39,943 bases of DNA, taken from Candidatus Aminicenantota bacterium (GTDB taxonomy: Bacteria > Acidobacteriota > Aminicenantia > UBA2199). The notes below the pieces were generated by a model, which was not told the origin of the DNA, ran no database searches, and was given only the letters and a program-made list of their open reading frames with translations. Shown here one piece after another: positions 15,273-24,530 of the stretch. The stretch lies in the NCBI GenBank assembly GCA_029938635.1, contig JAOZUQ010000022.1, positions 1 to 39,943 of the forward strand, read 5' to 3'. Position 1 is the first letter of the stretch; each line of letters begins with the position of its first letter. A program made the position numbers and the translations under genes.

Positions 15273-16383
15273 TTTTACAGGGAAATTTACAAACCACCTC
15301 AGTGCCTTTACTTATATCCTTATTTATTCTGAAAGATCCGTCTATTTCCGAGGCGCGGTATTCCATTATCTTCAGTCCCATTCCCCGTTTGTTGGGATTC
15401 GGAGGGAAACCTGTCCCGAAGTCAGTGATTTTTAATGTTATCATGTTATCTTTCTCATTGAGGTTAATTATGGCTTTTTTTGCATTTCCATGCTTTACAG
15501 CATTGTTTAAAGCCTCCTGAACGATCCTGAATACATTGGTGGATATCTTTTCATCCACTATTTTCTTCCGATTATTATACTTTAAATCGATTTTTAGTCC
15601 ATACAATTCCAACATTTGTTCGGTTAATTCCTGAAGGGCAAATTTAAGCCCTGTTTCTTCAAATGACAGATTTAGACCCTTTGAAAGATTTCTTACATAT
15701 TTTAAAGTATTATTTAAATACTTTTTTATTTTATTAAGGCTTTCAATTTCCTTTATCTTTTTTTTTTTTAGTTGATCCTCCAGAGTCTGGATCATAAATG
15801 AAATTCCACCCAGTTGTTGTAATAAACTGTCGTGAAGGTCCTGACCGATCTTTCTTCTCTCCTTCTCACTTATATCCATAATGATCTTTTTCATTTTTCT
15901 GTTCTCTATTATTTCTTCTCTCAGTTTCAGGTTGATCTCCACAAGTTCATGTGTCCTTTCTTTTACACGCTCTTCAAGTGTGTCATAAGCAAGTCTTCTC
16001 TCAGTCTTATCATGGATGCTTCCAAGTATCCTGATCTCTTTATCTGATTTTATTTCACCGATATTTCCTCTGATACGGAACCATCTTTCATTGTTTTTTT
16101 TACCGATTATGCGAAACTCGGTATCAAAAGGCGTCTTGTTCTTGATAGTAGTTTCAAATACTTCTTTGGTAGACTGTCTGTCATCCGGGTGAATAAGAGA
16201 AAGAAATGAGGAAAACTTTCCATCGAACGATCTCTTTTTTATCCCGATTGAATTATGGATATTATCTGATATTAATATAATTGATGAGGAGGTATTCAGT
16301 TCCCATACACCTATATTTGCAGCCTTCAGAGCAAGCCTGAAGTTCTCCTGTTTGTTATTATCAAAAGTTTTTTTTCTTATCAT
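15265..16383 (-). CDS. Soluble PAS histidine kinase, HisKA_3 type
   Basis: I choose the ATG at 16383. The frame extends 5 codons to a TTG at 16398, but that overlaps a TATAAT (16398-16403) and so would be upstream of the likely transcript start. The product has 372 residues and no membrane segment. A PAS/PAC domain occupies about 15-135 (GVWELNTSS, then IHPDDR and ERWFRIRGNIGEI, IHDKTERR). A coiled coil follows at about 136-170. The HisKA_3 box has phospho-acceptor H184 in QDLHDSLLQQLGG. The ATPase domain has N-box NVFRIVQEALNNAVKHG and G-box DFGTGF and GMGL. It senses a cytoplasmic signal through PAS and partners the response regulator that overlaps its end. Confidence 0.92.
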   Translation of the reverse strand: MIRKKTFDNNKQENFRLALKAANIGVWELNTSSSIILISDNIHNSIGIKKRSFDGKFSSFLSLIHPDDRQSTKEVFETTIKNKTPFDTEFRIIGKKNNERWFRIRGNIGEIKSDKEIRILGSIHDKTERRLAYDTLEERVKERTHELVEINLKLREEIIENRKMKKIIMDISEKERRKIGQDLHDSLLQQLGGISFMIQTLEDQLKKKKIKEIESLNKIKKYLNNTLKYVRNLSKGLNLSFEETGLKFALQELTEQMLELYGLKIDLKYNNRKKIVDEKISTNVFRIVQEALNNAVKHGNAKKAIINLNEKDNMITLKITDFGTGFPPNPNKRGMGLKIMEYRASEIDGSFRINKDISKGTEVVCKFPCKNG

Positions 16384-16513
16384 AAATTCTAAAAACAATT
16401 ATAGTTGAAAAAGTAAACACTATACATAATTGTTTTCACTCCGGTCCTCATTTTATTTTTTAATTATATCAAAAAATGGAAAATAATTTTAATACTTTTA
16501 AAATTGTACTAAG

Positions 16514-16542
16514 TTGAATTTTGGTATTACATGAAGTATAAA
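16514..16542 (+). promoter_or_regulatory. Promoter of the secreted hydrolase (leaderless geometry)
   Basis: TTGAAT (16514-16519), a 17-bp spacer and TATAAA (16537-16542) are followed after 6 bases by the ATG at 16549. Transcription would start at the A of that ATG. No Shine-Dalgarno is present. The element lies partly within the frame opened by the earlier ATG at 16531, which argues against that earlier start. Confidence 0.55.
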
Positions 16543-16548
16543 TATTTT

Positions 16549-17958
16549 ATGTTGAAAAGATCCACCTTCACTTTAATTTTGATATTTTTCTTTTCCGGAT
16601 TACTTATTTTCCCCGATAAAAGTAGTGTTCCGGATTACTCAAAAGGGAAAATCACAGAAATAGTGAAATGTATAAATAATCCCGAAGAAACTTATGCTGT
16701 TTATGTTCCGGAAACATATTCTGCAGAAAAGAAGTGGCCTGTTATTATCGCTTTTGAACCTGCGGGAAGGGGACTTATTCCGGTAAAATTATTCAAAAGT
16801 GCAGCCGAAAAATATAGATATATAGTGGTATGTTCAAATAATTCCAGGAATGGCCCGTGGAAAGATATTATAAGATCTATGAAGTCAGTCTGGATAGACA
16901 TCCATCAAAGATTTTCAATTAACGACAGGAGAGTTTATACTACCGGATTTTCCGGAGGTGCAAGGGCTGCATCATTATTTTCGCAAATTACCGGAGTGGA
17001 ACCGGCAGGTATCATTGCCTGTGGAGCTGGCCTTCAAGAAAAACTTAATCCTTCACAAATTAAAGGATCATTCTATTATGGAATAATCGGGTTTGAGGAT
17101 TTTAATTATAAAGAATTTCAGAGACTTGTTCCTGAACTTGAAAAAGCAGGAGTAAGATATTGTATTGACTATATTCCCGGAATTCACAAATGGCCGAATG
17201 AAGATGTTGTGAATCGGGCAATTGAATGGATGGAGATTGATTCAGTTCTTAGAGGTATTACAAAAGAGGATAAAGGCCGCACAGATAAGATATTTTTAAA
17301 TTCAAAAGCTTATGCCGAGTCATTGATCGAAGGCGATAAGTTCTATTATGGAGTGCTATACCTCAAGAGTATTACAAAGCATTTTAAGATGATCCTGCCG
17401 GTTGATGATCTTGAAATACAGTTAAATATGCTTATTAAGGAAAAAAAGTTCATACAGTTCAGGAAAGAGGAGAATGACCGCTACAAAAAAGAGTATCAAT
17501 TCATAGGAAACTTCAAAAAAGTATTCAGCTTATTGGAAAATAAAAAAAATATGAGGTTTGGCCTGCAATCAGCCCTTAATGATCTCCGGATACGATACCT
17601 TTTGAGTATTGATAAAAAGAAGAAAAGATCGTTTAACAGTTATTGGGCAAAAAGATTACTTTACGAGATTGCAATAAAGGCAAACAGGTTCAGTTCCATC
17701 TATTCAGATAAAAAAGATGAAAAAAGAGCAATATTATTTGGTGAACTGGCGGCAGGAACTGAAGTGAATAAAAACCTATACAATTTCAGGCTCGCATCGA
17801 TCTATGCAGTATTCGGGAAAAAAAAGAGGTGTATTAAAATCATAAAACCTTTATTAAAAGATAATAAGAATCTAATGATGTATATAGTAAATGATCCAAA
17901 CTTCAATGAAATGCTGAAGGATCCTGAATTTATGAAATTGTTCATAAATGAGCGCTAG
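16549..17958 (+). CDS. Secreted alpha/beta hydrolase (esterase/PHB-depolymerase-like)
   Basis: The frame also has an ATG at 16531, but the ATG at 16549 fits the promoter and gives a clean signal peptide (MLKRSTF followed by a hydrophobic run). The product has 469 residues. Residues about 45-230 are an alpha/beta hydrolase core: YAVYVPETYSAEKKWPVIIAFEP, oxyanion region, nucleophile elbow GFSGGARAASL (S135 from this start) and late His in GIHKWPNEDVV (H213). This is the layout of single-domain esterases and PHB-depolymerase-like proteins. The C-terminal half (about 240-469) is helical and charged and ends like a tetratricopeptide-type repeat (FRLASIYAVFGKKKRCIKIIKPLL). Substrate unknown. It is transcribed divergently from the kinase. 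Confidence 0.75.
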   Translation: MLKRSTFTLILIFFFSGLLIFPDKSSVPDYSKGKITEIVKCINNPEETYAVYVPETYSAEKKWPVIIAFEPAGRGLIPVKLFKSAAEKYRYIVVCSNNSRNGPWKDIIRSMKSVWIDIHQRFSINDRRVYTTGFSGGARAASLFSQITGVEPAGIIACGAGLQEKLNPSQIKGSFYYGIIGFEDFNYKEFQRLVPELEKAGVRYCIDYIPGIHKWPNEDVVNRAIEWMEIDSVLRGITKEDKGRTDKIFLNSKAYAESLIEGDKFYYGVLYLKSITKHFKMILPVDDLEIQLNMLIKEKKFIQFRKEENDRYKKEYQFIGNFKKVFSLLENKKNMRFGLQSALNDLRIRYLLSIDKKKKRSFNSYWAKRLLYEIAIKANRFSSIYSDKKDEKRAILFGELAAGTEVNKNLYNFRLASIYAVFGKKKRCIKIIKPLLKDNKNLMMYIVNDPNFNEMLKDPEFMKLFINER

Positions 17959-18059
17959 TCAAATTTATCTGACCTCATATTTTCGGAGGAAAATAAATTT
18001 CTTATTGCAACACTTTTATAAATGTTGAAATAATAAACTTTCTTCAAAAAAGATATTTT

Positions 18060-18075
18060 CATAAACGGGTTTATG
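18060..18075. promoter_or_regulatory. Palindrome in the region upstream of the cytochrome gene
   Basis: CATAAACGGGTTTATG is a 7-bp inverted repeat around a 2-base centre, about 95 bases upstream of the cytochrome ATG. A second dyad, ACCGGCCCGGT, lies at 18111-18121. Either may be an operator. No confident promoter is visible between 17959 and 18170, which is otherwise AT-rich and holds no gene. Confidence 0.3.
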
Positions 18076-18170
18076 TAGTAAAATAAAATTTAAATTTAAC
18101 GAAATATGTTACCGGCCCGGTTATATTTATCTTTAATCTTGTTGAAACCCGGTCGAATAGAGGAGACAAA

Positions 18171-20060
18171 ATGAAAGTTTTTAAAAGTAGGATTTTTAAA
18201 ATATTTCTTATAATTCTGATCATTGGAATTTTGATCGTATGTAACTGGTCGAGGATAATCAATCTAATGCTGCCTGCCGGAAGCCGGCCCGCAAAAATAA
18301 ATTTTAAGGTGGAAAAGGTTACATCGGATGAAGTTGATATGATTGCTTCTGAACTACAAAGTTTATACTCTGATAAATTTGACCATATAGAACGATTTAA
18401 AGAAGCCGGAATCCTTGCTTATGAAGGTCCGCAAACTTGTTTAAGTTGTCATAAAACCATGAAACTGACAGATCCTGAAACAGGTAAAGAGAGAGAAGTT
18501 GATCTTATGGAAAATCTTACCAGTTCTGTACATTACCGTTTTTATTCGAAGAAGCATCCAAATGTTTACGGGTTCAACGGTAAACTTGCCGATAATTTTG
18601 CTATGGGTAAAATAAACAGACCTTGCCCGAAACCGGGATCATTTGCAATGACAGCATGGAGTGAGATTGTAAAAACGAAAGATGGGAAAACAATGTCGGA
18701 AGGGTGTGGTCAATGCCATATCGGCGGACAATATCAGGCACCTCTCGGCGATATGATGCCTTTCTATAAACCTATCCAGTCAGAGAAAGATGCTATTGAC
18801 TGCCTGATCTGCCATTCGGTTGCCTATGATATGAACAAAAAGGAAGTAATTGAAGAAGACGGCAGGAAAAGATGGGGGCAGGACCGCTCAATGAAAGCCG
18901 CCCTTGCAGTGGGGACACCTACGTCCCAGACATGCCTGAGATGTCATCAGCACAATTTCGGCGGGGATTTATATATAGATAAAACAGATGATTCTTTTAT
19001 GGAAAGTCTGAAGAATACCGGTACCACTAAATCCAGGGTTCTTCATCCCGGGTCAAAAAGGGGAACTCCATATTCACCGGAATGGGATGTGCATGCAGCA
19101 GCTGGAATTTCCTGTATTGAATGTCATGATACATTCGGACATTATATTGCTAAAGGGACTCATACTACTACTATGATGGCTAACGATCTTTCGAACACCG
19201 AGGTTACCTGTGAAAAATGCCATACTTCCGAACCACATGAGAACAATGCCGAGCTTGCCGACTATCTGAATGCCCATGTGGAGAATATAGCCTGTCAGAC
19301 CTGCCACATTCCATCTCTCCATCCCGATAATGCAACGATGAGAGATTTCGATAAACCTGAATATGAAGAGCATGAAGGAATTTATATTTACTCTGATATT
19401 GAAAAGAAAAATAAACCGGGCGAAGGGATAAAGTATGCCTGGTGGAATGGTGACGGGACATTTCTCGGCAACCCGATCGGAGATAATCCTAACGGGAAGA
19501 ATCTATACAAGTTTTATAATCCCAGATTTATTTGGCCTGAATTCAAAGATTTTAATTACAATAAGTGGTATGAAGATGTAATGAGGCCTGTAGCTAAGAA
19601 AGGGAGACCTTCAAAATTATATGCAATGAAATTGTTCAACGGCAGACAGCACATAGACCTTCAGAATATAGGTCCGTTCGGAGGGATGTTCATACCATAC
19701 AACTTACCTCACTATTATCTTACGGGTGATCAGGACAAGGCTGCATCAAAAGAGATGGAAAAGCCTATGATGAAGATGATGTACGGCTGGATGTTCAAAT
19801 ATTATATGATGGATAAATTTATATCATTTATGGATGTGGACAGTTGGAACACGAAAGCATATAAGGATGTGGTGAACAATAAAAAAGTTGAAGCCAGGTG
19901 GTTGCCAAATGATGCGTTGATGGAGATCAGTCATGCTATTCGCCTGAAAGGTGCACTGACCTGTAATAATTGTCATGATCCGAATGGAGTGCTTGACTGG
20001 AAAGCGCTGGGATATGACGATGAAGAGATAGAAATGTATCAGCAGGATCCGTTAAAGTAA
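18171..20060 (+). CDS. Membrane-anchored octaheme c-type cytochrome (tetrathionate-reductase/Otr-like)
   Basis: The protein has 629 residues and a single N-terminal anchor (about 8-25). Eight CxxCH motifs start at residues 90, 179, 211, 255, 315, 347, 375 and 598. The order and spacing, with PTSQTCLRCHQHNFGGD (heme 4), DVHAAAGISCIECHDTFGHYIAKG (heme 5), a heme 7 ending CQTCHIP and a C-terminal SHAIRLKGALTCNNCH, follow the octaheme tetrathionate reductase family of Shewanella-type OTR. Members reduce tetrathionate, nitrite or hydroxylamine in the periplasm, and OTR has one Lys-ligated active heme. Here every motif ends in His, so the catalytic site is not settled by sequence alone. A heme-free stretch of about 220 residues (380-597) is long. 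AGAGGAG precedes the ATG. No quinol dehydrogenase gene is adjacent. Confidence 0.85.
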   Translation: MKVFKSRIFKIFLIILIIGILIVCNWSRIINLMLPAGSRPAKINFKVEKVTSDEVDMIASELQSLYSDKFDHIERFKEAGILAYEGPQTCLSCHKTMKLTDPETGKEREVDLMENLTSSVHYRFYSKKHPNVYGFNGKLADNFAMGKINRPCPKPGSFAMTAWSEIVKTKDGKTMSEGCGQCHIGGQYQAPLGDMMPFYKPIQSEKDAIDCLICHSVAYDMNKKEVIEEDGRKRWGQDRSMKAALAVGTPTSQTCLRCHQHNFGGDLYIDKTDDSFMESLKNTGTTKSRVLHPGSKRGTPYSPEWDVHAAAGISCIECHDTFGHYIAKGTHTTTMMANDLSNTEVTCEKCHTSEPHENNAELADYLNAHVENIACQTCHIPSLHPDNATMRDFDKPEYEEHEGIYIYSDIEKKNKPGEGIKYAWWNGDGTFLGNPIGDNPNGKNLYKFYNPRFIWPEFKDFNYNKWYEDVMRPVAKKGRPSKLYAMKLFNGRQHIDLQNIGPFGGMFIPYNLPHYYLTGDQDKAASKEMEKPMMKMMYGWMFKYYMMDKFISFMDVDSWNTKAYKDVVNNKKVEARWLPNDALMEISHAIRLKGALTCNNCHDPNGVLDWKALGYDDEEIEMYQQDPLK

Positions 20061-20165
20061 TATAATCTATTCTATAATCTGTTCTGCAGAAAAGTATTTA
20101 TCGCTCTATTTGCAATCTGTTTAAAAAACAAATAGAATTACAAATTCCAATTATGAGGCGGGTAC

Positions 20166-21023
20166 ATGAATTCTAAGATTATTATTTTATTGATCACAAT
20201 TTCCTTACTTATCGGATGTGCTACAGCAAAGAAAAACAATGGTATTGCCCTGAATTATTTTGAATATTCCAGAGGGATGTCATCTCCGACCCATGCAGAT
20301 ATTTATATGAAATATGAAGATAATGATTATACTCTAAGTGATATTTATATGGAGGATCAGTCTTTCTTTGAAGATAATTCAATAATTCCCAATGCTTTTT
20401 TAAAACCGCTTATTAATCTTAAAATTTCTGATGCTGTTAAAGCTTTCACAGAGCCTTACTATAGTTATCGATTTATTCATTTTTTTAAAAATTACCCTAA
20501 TTTCGGAATCGGCGTTGAGTTTATTCATCACAAGGTTTTTTTGATGGACAAAGATCAGAAGGTTCATTTAAGCGGAACATACAGGGGTGAGAATATTGAT
20601 GATCAAGTCAGAGTGGGGGATTATCTTGACCTGTTCTCAATTTCACATGGAATTAATCATGCGTCTTTTCACCTTGTATACAGATGGCTTTTCTCTCCAT
20701 CTGCAAATGCTCCGGAGGGGAGATTTCAGCCTTATGTAAATTTATCATTCGGGCCCGCTATTCCTCATCTTGAAATAGATACTGTTGAAGATGATGGAGT
20801 GCGAAGGAGAGCATACTCATTTCAATCAGCCCTTACTAATTGGGGCTTCGGTTTCGGAACGGGGATAAGGTATAAACTCTGGAAAAAACTCGGGTTCTAT
20901 CTCGAGTACAAACTTACCTATTCATATCTGAAAGGTATGCACTTCGATAATGTTACCGGGACCAGGGTCTCAGTTGATTTCCTATCCCACCACCTTCAGT
21001 GGGGATTATCATTTATGTTTTAG
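20166..21023 (+). CDS. Lipoprotein with outer-membrane beta-barrel features
   Basis: The protein has 285 residues. The N-terminus has a lipobox LLIGC (C18 predicted lipidated). From about residue 95 the sequence alternates hydrophobic and polar residues with many aromatics (for example NWGFGFGTGIRYKLWKKLGFYLEYKLTYSY), and it ends LQWGLSFMF, the C-terminal Phe signal recognised by the barrel-assembly machinery. A lipid anchor plus a barrel is unusual. I do not recognise a family. GAGGCGGG precedes the ATG. It follows the cytochrome gene after 105 bases and overlaps the broken propeller gene's end by 15 bases on the opposite strand. Confidence 0.65.
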   Translation: MNSKIIILLITISLLIGCATAKKNNGIALNYFEYSRGMSSPTHADIYMKYEDNDYTLSDIYMEDQSFFEDNSIIPNAFLKPLINLKISDAVKAFTEPYYSYRFIHFFKNYPNFGIGVEFIHHKVFLMDKDQKVHLSGTYRGENIDDQVRVGDYLDLFSISHGINHASFHLVYRWLFSPSANAPEGRFQPYVNLSFGPAIPHLEIDTVEDDGVRRRAYSFQSALTNWGFGFGTGIRYKLWKKLGFYLEYKLTYSYLKGMHFDNVTGTRVSVDFLSHHLQWGLSFMF

Positions 21024-22085
21024 TTTAGATGATGTTTTCACATTTTCAGTAACTTCGCTGAATTTTGTTAGATTTGTATTGTGAATAAAACTTCTGTGAA
21101 GTTCCCACTCTTCGTCATCTTCATTCTCGATCAATTGATAAAGATTACCGTTCTTGATCGACATGGGATAAGGCTGCAATGCGGTCTGGAATTTCAGTGG
21201 AATGTACATACTGTGTATGAACTTTCCATTTGCATCAAATAGGAAAAACTCATATTTTGTTTTATCACTTGATTTGAATGTAGATACATATATTATATTA
21301 TCTCTCTCAAAAACACTTGCAATGGCAGGCCATTCTTTAGGGAAAACAGCCATTTTTTTTATCACATCAAAAAATTGTTTTTGCTGAGGACTATTTTTTA
21401 TTACATCGAATACTGCCTGCTTGTTCTCTTCTGTAAACTTTTCCCTTTTGTAATCTCTTTTTATGGTCATTATCTCTTTAGCTGAAGAGTCATACACTTT
21501 TACCTCGAAATCACTTCCGTTAACAAGGTAAAGCTTGTCATTAAAGGTCATATAATTTAGAGAACTGTTTAGTATTTTAAGACTACCCTTGGCGAATTGG
21601 TTGTCATCTTCCTGGTTAAGTAGTGTGTCTATCTTGTTCAGATTCTTATCATACAGATTTATTGAAACATACCTTGTATTATCTTTATTGCCGATCCCTC
21701 TTCCGACATATTTATCTCCCAGAGGCAGATACAGGAATGCAAAACCGCCTTTTGTTTTTATTTCTCTGATATATTTGCCATCTTTGGTGAAATAAGATAA
21801 TTTGTTCATGCTGTTTATGAGAAGTTTATCCTTGAGTGGAGTGATAGCCGCAAATCTGTTGAATTCCTGAGGGCCTTCACCAGCCTTTCCGAATTTTTTC
21901 ACAAGCTTAAAATCTTTCATAGAGAAGATATATATTGTGATATCTTCGGTGACGAAAAGATTCTAATTATCAATAACGAGTCCTGTCGGTTTAAGAAGAT
22001 CGGGAAATGAAGCTATAACTTCTCCTTTAACCGGAACTGAGAGTAATACAGTCAATGTGATCAATAGTATAAATAATTTTTTCAT
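21009..22085 (-). pseudogene. 6-bladed beta-propeller protein gene interrupted by in-frame amber codon
   Basis: The intact start is the ATG at 22085, with AGGAGG at ideal spacing and a signal peptide (MKKLFILLITLTVLLSVPVKG). The frame runs on to GLVIDN and then meets TAG at 21963-21965 (codon 41), after which it continues without break for 318 codons: NLFVTEDITIYIFSMKDFKLVKKFGKAGEGPQEF. The repeat-like FGKAGEGPQEF and following blades match the 6-bladed propeller proteins common in Bacteroidota and Acidobacteriota-type genomes. The downstream ATG at 21920 could restart without a signal peptide, but the upstream half of the first blade would be lost. TAG is used as an ordinary stop elsewhere in the window (for example at 2035-2037 and 17956-17958), so recoding is not suggested. 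A nonsense mutation or sequencing error is most likely. Confidence 0.75.
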
Positions 22086-22164
22086 TATTCCTCCTGTAAA
22101 TTGAACAAATAAATATACGTTTTATTCATATATTTTGTTTATATTATGGAAAAAACTATATGAC

Positions 22165-22193
22165 ATGAAATTTCGTACAATTCTCCATATAAC
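22165..22193 (+). promoter_or_regulatory. Possible promoter of the DUF5916 gene
   Basis: ATGAAA (22165-22170), a 17-bp spacer and TATAAC (22188-22193) lie 9 bases before the ATG at 22203, leaving a leader of only about 2-3 bases. The -35 match is weak (4 of 6) and the -10 match is 5 of 6. Confidence 0.35.
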
Positions 22194-22202
22194 TAGGAAC
22201 CA

Positions 22203-24449
22203 ATGAAAATGAAAAAAGTTACAATTTTAGTGTTTTTTATAATTTTTGCTATTGCTGTAGTTTTCCCAAGTAATGAAGAGAAATCAAAACCTGATGGAAA
22301 GATCTCAATTTATTCAGCCCCTTCAACGGATCAGAAGATAAGGATTGACGGAGTGCTTGATGATCCTGCATGGAAGGATGCAATTAAGATCGATATTAAT
22401 AATGAGATCTACCCGGGAAATAATATAAAAGCTCCGGTAAGAGCTGAGGGGTACCTGATATCTGATAGCGAGAATATTTATGTCGGTATAAAAGCATTTG
22501 ATCCGGATATAAAAAAATTGCGTGCAAATTATTCAGATCGTGACCAGATATGGAACGATGATACAGTAGGTGTAGCTTTTGATACCTTTAATTCCGGGAA
22601 CAGGGCCTTTTATTTTGCTTCAAATCCATATGGAGTACAGGGGGATCAGATCTTCAGTAATGGCGGTCAATATGAAGATTCTGCATGGGATGCGATCTGG
22701 GCATCAAGCGGGAAAATCACTGATGAGGGATATGTTGTGGAATTCAAGATCCCTTTTAATGCAATACAATTCAGCGGGTCCAAAGAAGGTAAGGAATGGG
22801 GGATCATGTTCTTCAGGAGTTATCCCAGGAGTAAACGTTATATGATCGCCAACAATCAAATGGACAGAGATAATTCATGCTGGATATGCCAGCTCAATAA
22901 GGTCAGAGGATTTAAAGAGGCAACCCCGGGGAAGAATCTTGAATTTGATCCTACTTTAACAGGAGTTCACAGTGAGACCAGGGAAGATTTTCCGGATGGA
23001 TCAATGGAGATAGATCAGTCGAAGATCGAACCGGGACTTTCCGGGAAATGGGGGATAACATCAAACCTTAATCTCAGTTTTGCAATTAATCCAGATTTTT
23101 CCCAGATAGAAGCAGATGCCGGACAGCTTGATATAAATACTCAATATGCGCTTTATTATAATGAAAAGAGGCCTTTTTTCCTTGAAGGAAAGGATTTTTT
23201 CAATACTCCCATGAGAGCTCTGTATACAAGGGCCGTTGCAGATCCGGACTTCGGGTTGAAACTCACAGGTAAGCTCCATAAACATGCATTGGGATTGTTT
23301 GTGACCCGTGATGCTACAACTAATCTCATTTTCCCGGGAGTAGGTGGATCTGATGACACTACTCTGGAGGAAAAAGTATGGTCAAGCTCCTTCAGGTACC
23401 GTTATGATATCGGAAGGTCATCAACTATCGGAGTACTTATGACCGACAGGGAGGGTGATGATTATTTCAACAGAGTAGGGGGAATAGACGGACTTTTCCG
23501 GATCTCAAAGAGCGATACCCTCTCCTTTCAGTTTCTGGGTTCATCCACGATGTACCCCGATGAGATCTCAGAAGAATTTGAACAAAAACTCGGGAACTTT
23601 AATGGCTCAGCTTTTTCTGCAAGTTTTCATCATCAAAAAAAGACCTGGAATGCCATAGCGGCCTATGAGGATTATTCCCCGGGATTCAGAGCTGATATGG
23701 GGTTCATCCCGCAGGTTGACTACAGGAAAGGAGTCCTTGGCGGGGGTTATACTTTCTGGGGAAAAGATGGGGGATTCCTGACAGCAATATCAGTTAGAGG
23801 AGATCTTGATCAGACAACAGATCATGATGGTAATCTGATCGAAAGGGAAGCTCAGTTGGAAGTAGTATTCGAAGGGCCGATGCAGTCAGTCCTGGTTGCA
23901 AAATATGAGAAACGGAAATATATCTATGAAGAGACAGAATTTGATCAGTCAGAGGGAACTTTTGCATTCCTCATTAACCCGGTAAAAAAACTAAGATTTC
24001 ATTTTTTTGCAAAAAGCGGAGATGGGATTGATTATGATCATGTCAGAGCAGGGAAAAAATTGTATATTTCTCCATCAATAAGATATAACGCAACCAAAAA
24101 CTTTGAAATATATGGTGTTTCCAACTTCAGTTTTTTACACATTGACGATAACTACTTATTTAAAGCATATTTGAATGAATTGAGATTGATATATTTTCTT
24201 AATAAAAATACTTTCTTCCGTGTCATTCTCCAATACAGTGATATCCGAAGGAATGCCGACCTTTACGAAGACGAGGTCGACACAAGAGAGCAGGGATTAT
24301 TAACACAGTTTCTATTCTCGTATAAACTTAACCCGAGAACAGTTTTATACCTGGGATATTCTGATATATATGAAGGCTATAACCAGATGAGCCTCCTCCA
24401 GAGCAATCGAAGCCTTTTCCTCAAGATCGGCTATGCCCTGGTTCTTTAA
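22203..24449 (+). CDS. CBM9-like domain plus DUF5916 outer-membrane protein
   Basis: The protein has 748 residues with a signal peptide of about 24 residues. Residues about 40-215 are a carbohydrate-binding family 9-like domain: IRIDGVLDDPAWKDA, ENIYVGIKAFDP, DTVGVAFDTFNSG and YVVEFKIPFNAIQF. From about 225 the sequence is the DUF5916 region, with FAINPDFSQIEADAGQLDINTQYALYYNEKRPFFLEGKDFF in the middle (key RPFFLEG motif) and a long barrel ending SLFLKIGYALVL. The family is widespread in Bacteroidota and related diderms. Its role is unknown, probably in the outer membrane binding glycans. It is divergent from the broken propeller gene. Confidence 0.9.
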   Translation: MKMKKVTILVFFIIFAIAVVFPSNEEKSKPDGKISIYSAPSTDQKIRIDGVLDDPAWKDAIKIDINNEIYPGNNIKAPVRAEGYLISDSENIYVGIKAFDPDIKKLRANYSDRDQIWNDDTVGVAFDTFNSGNRAFYFASNPYGVQGDQIFSNGGQYEDSAWDAIWASSGKITDEGYVVEFKIPFNAIQFSGSKEGKEWGIMFFRSYPRSKRYMIANNQMDRDNSCWICQLNKVRGFKEATPGKNLEFDPTLTGVHSETREDFPDGSMEIDQSKIEPGLSGKWGITSNLNLSFAINPDFSQIEADAGQLDINTQYALYYNEKRPFFLEGKDFFNTPMRALYTRAVADPDFGLKLTGKLHKHALGLFVTRDATTNLIFPGVGGSDDTTLEEKVWSSSFRYRYDIGRSSTIGVLMTDREGDDYFNRVGGIDGLFRISKSDTLSFQFLGSSTMYPDEISEEFEQKLGNFNGSAFSASFHHQKKTWNAIAAYEDYSPGFRADMGFIPQVDYRKGVLGGGYTFWGKDGGFLTAISVRGDLDQTTDHDGNLIEREAQLEVVFEGPMQSVLVAKYEKRKYIYEETEFDQSEGTFAFLINPVKKLRFHFFAKSGDGIDYDHVRAGKKLYISPSIRYNATKNFEIYGVSNFSFLHIDDNYLFKAYLNELRLIYFLNKNTFFRVILQYSDIRRNADLYEDEVDTREQGLLTQFLFSYKLNPRTVLYLGYSDIYEGYNQMSLLQSNRSLFLKIGYALVL

Positions 24450-24530
24450 CTATAAAGAAATAAAGCCGAAGATTAAAAAAACTCCAGAAAATATTAAACT
24501 GAGAAAATATATTATATTTCTTAAGTTTTA

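Noticed and set aside
16384-16398. TTG start five codons upstream for the histidine kinase
   Set aside because: It overlaps the TATAAT -10 element and would lie upstream of the expected transcript start.
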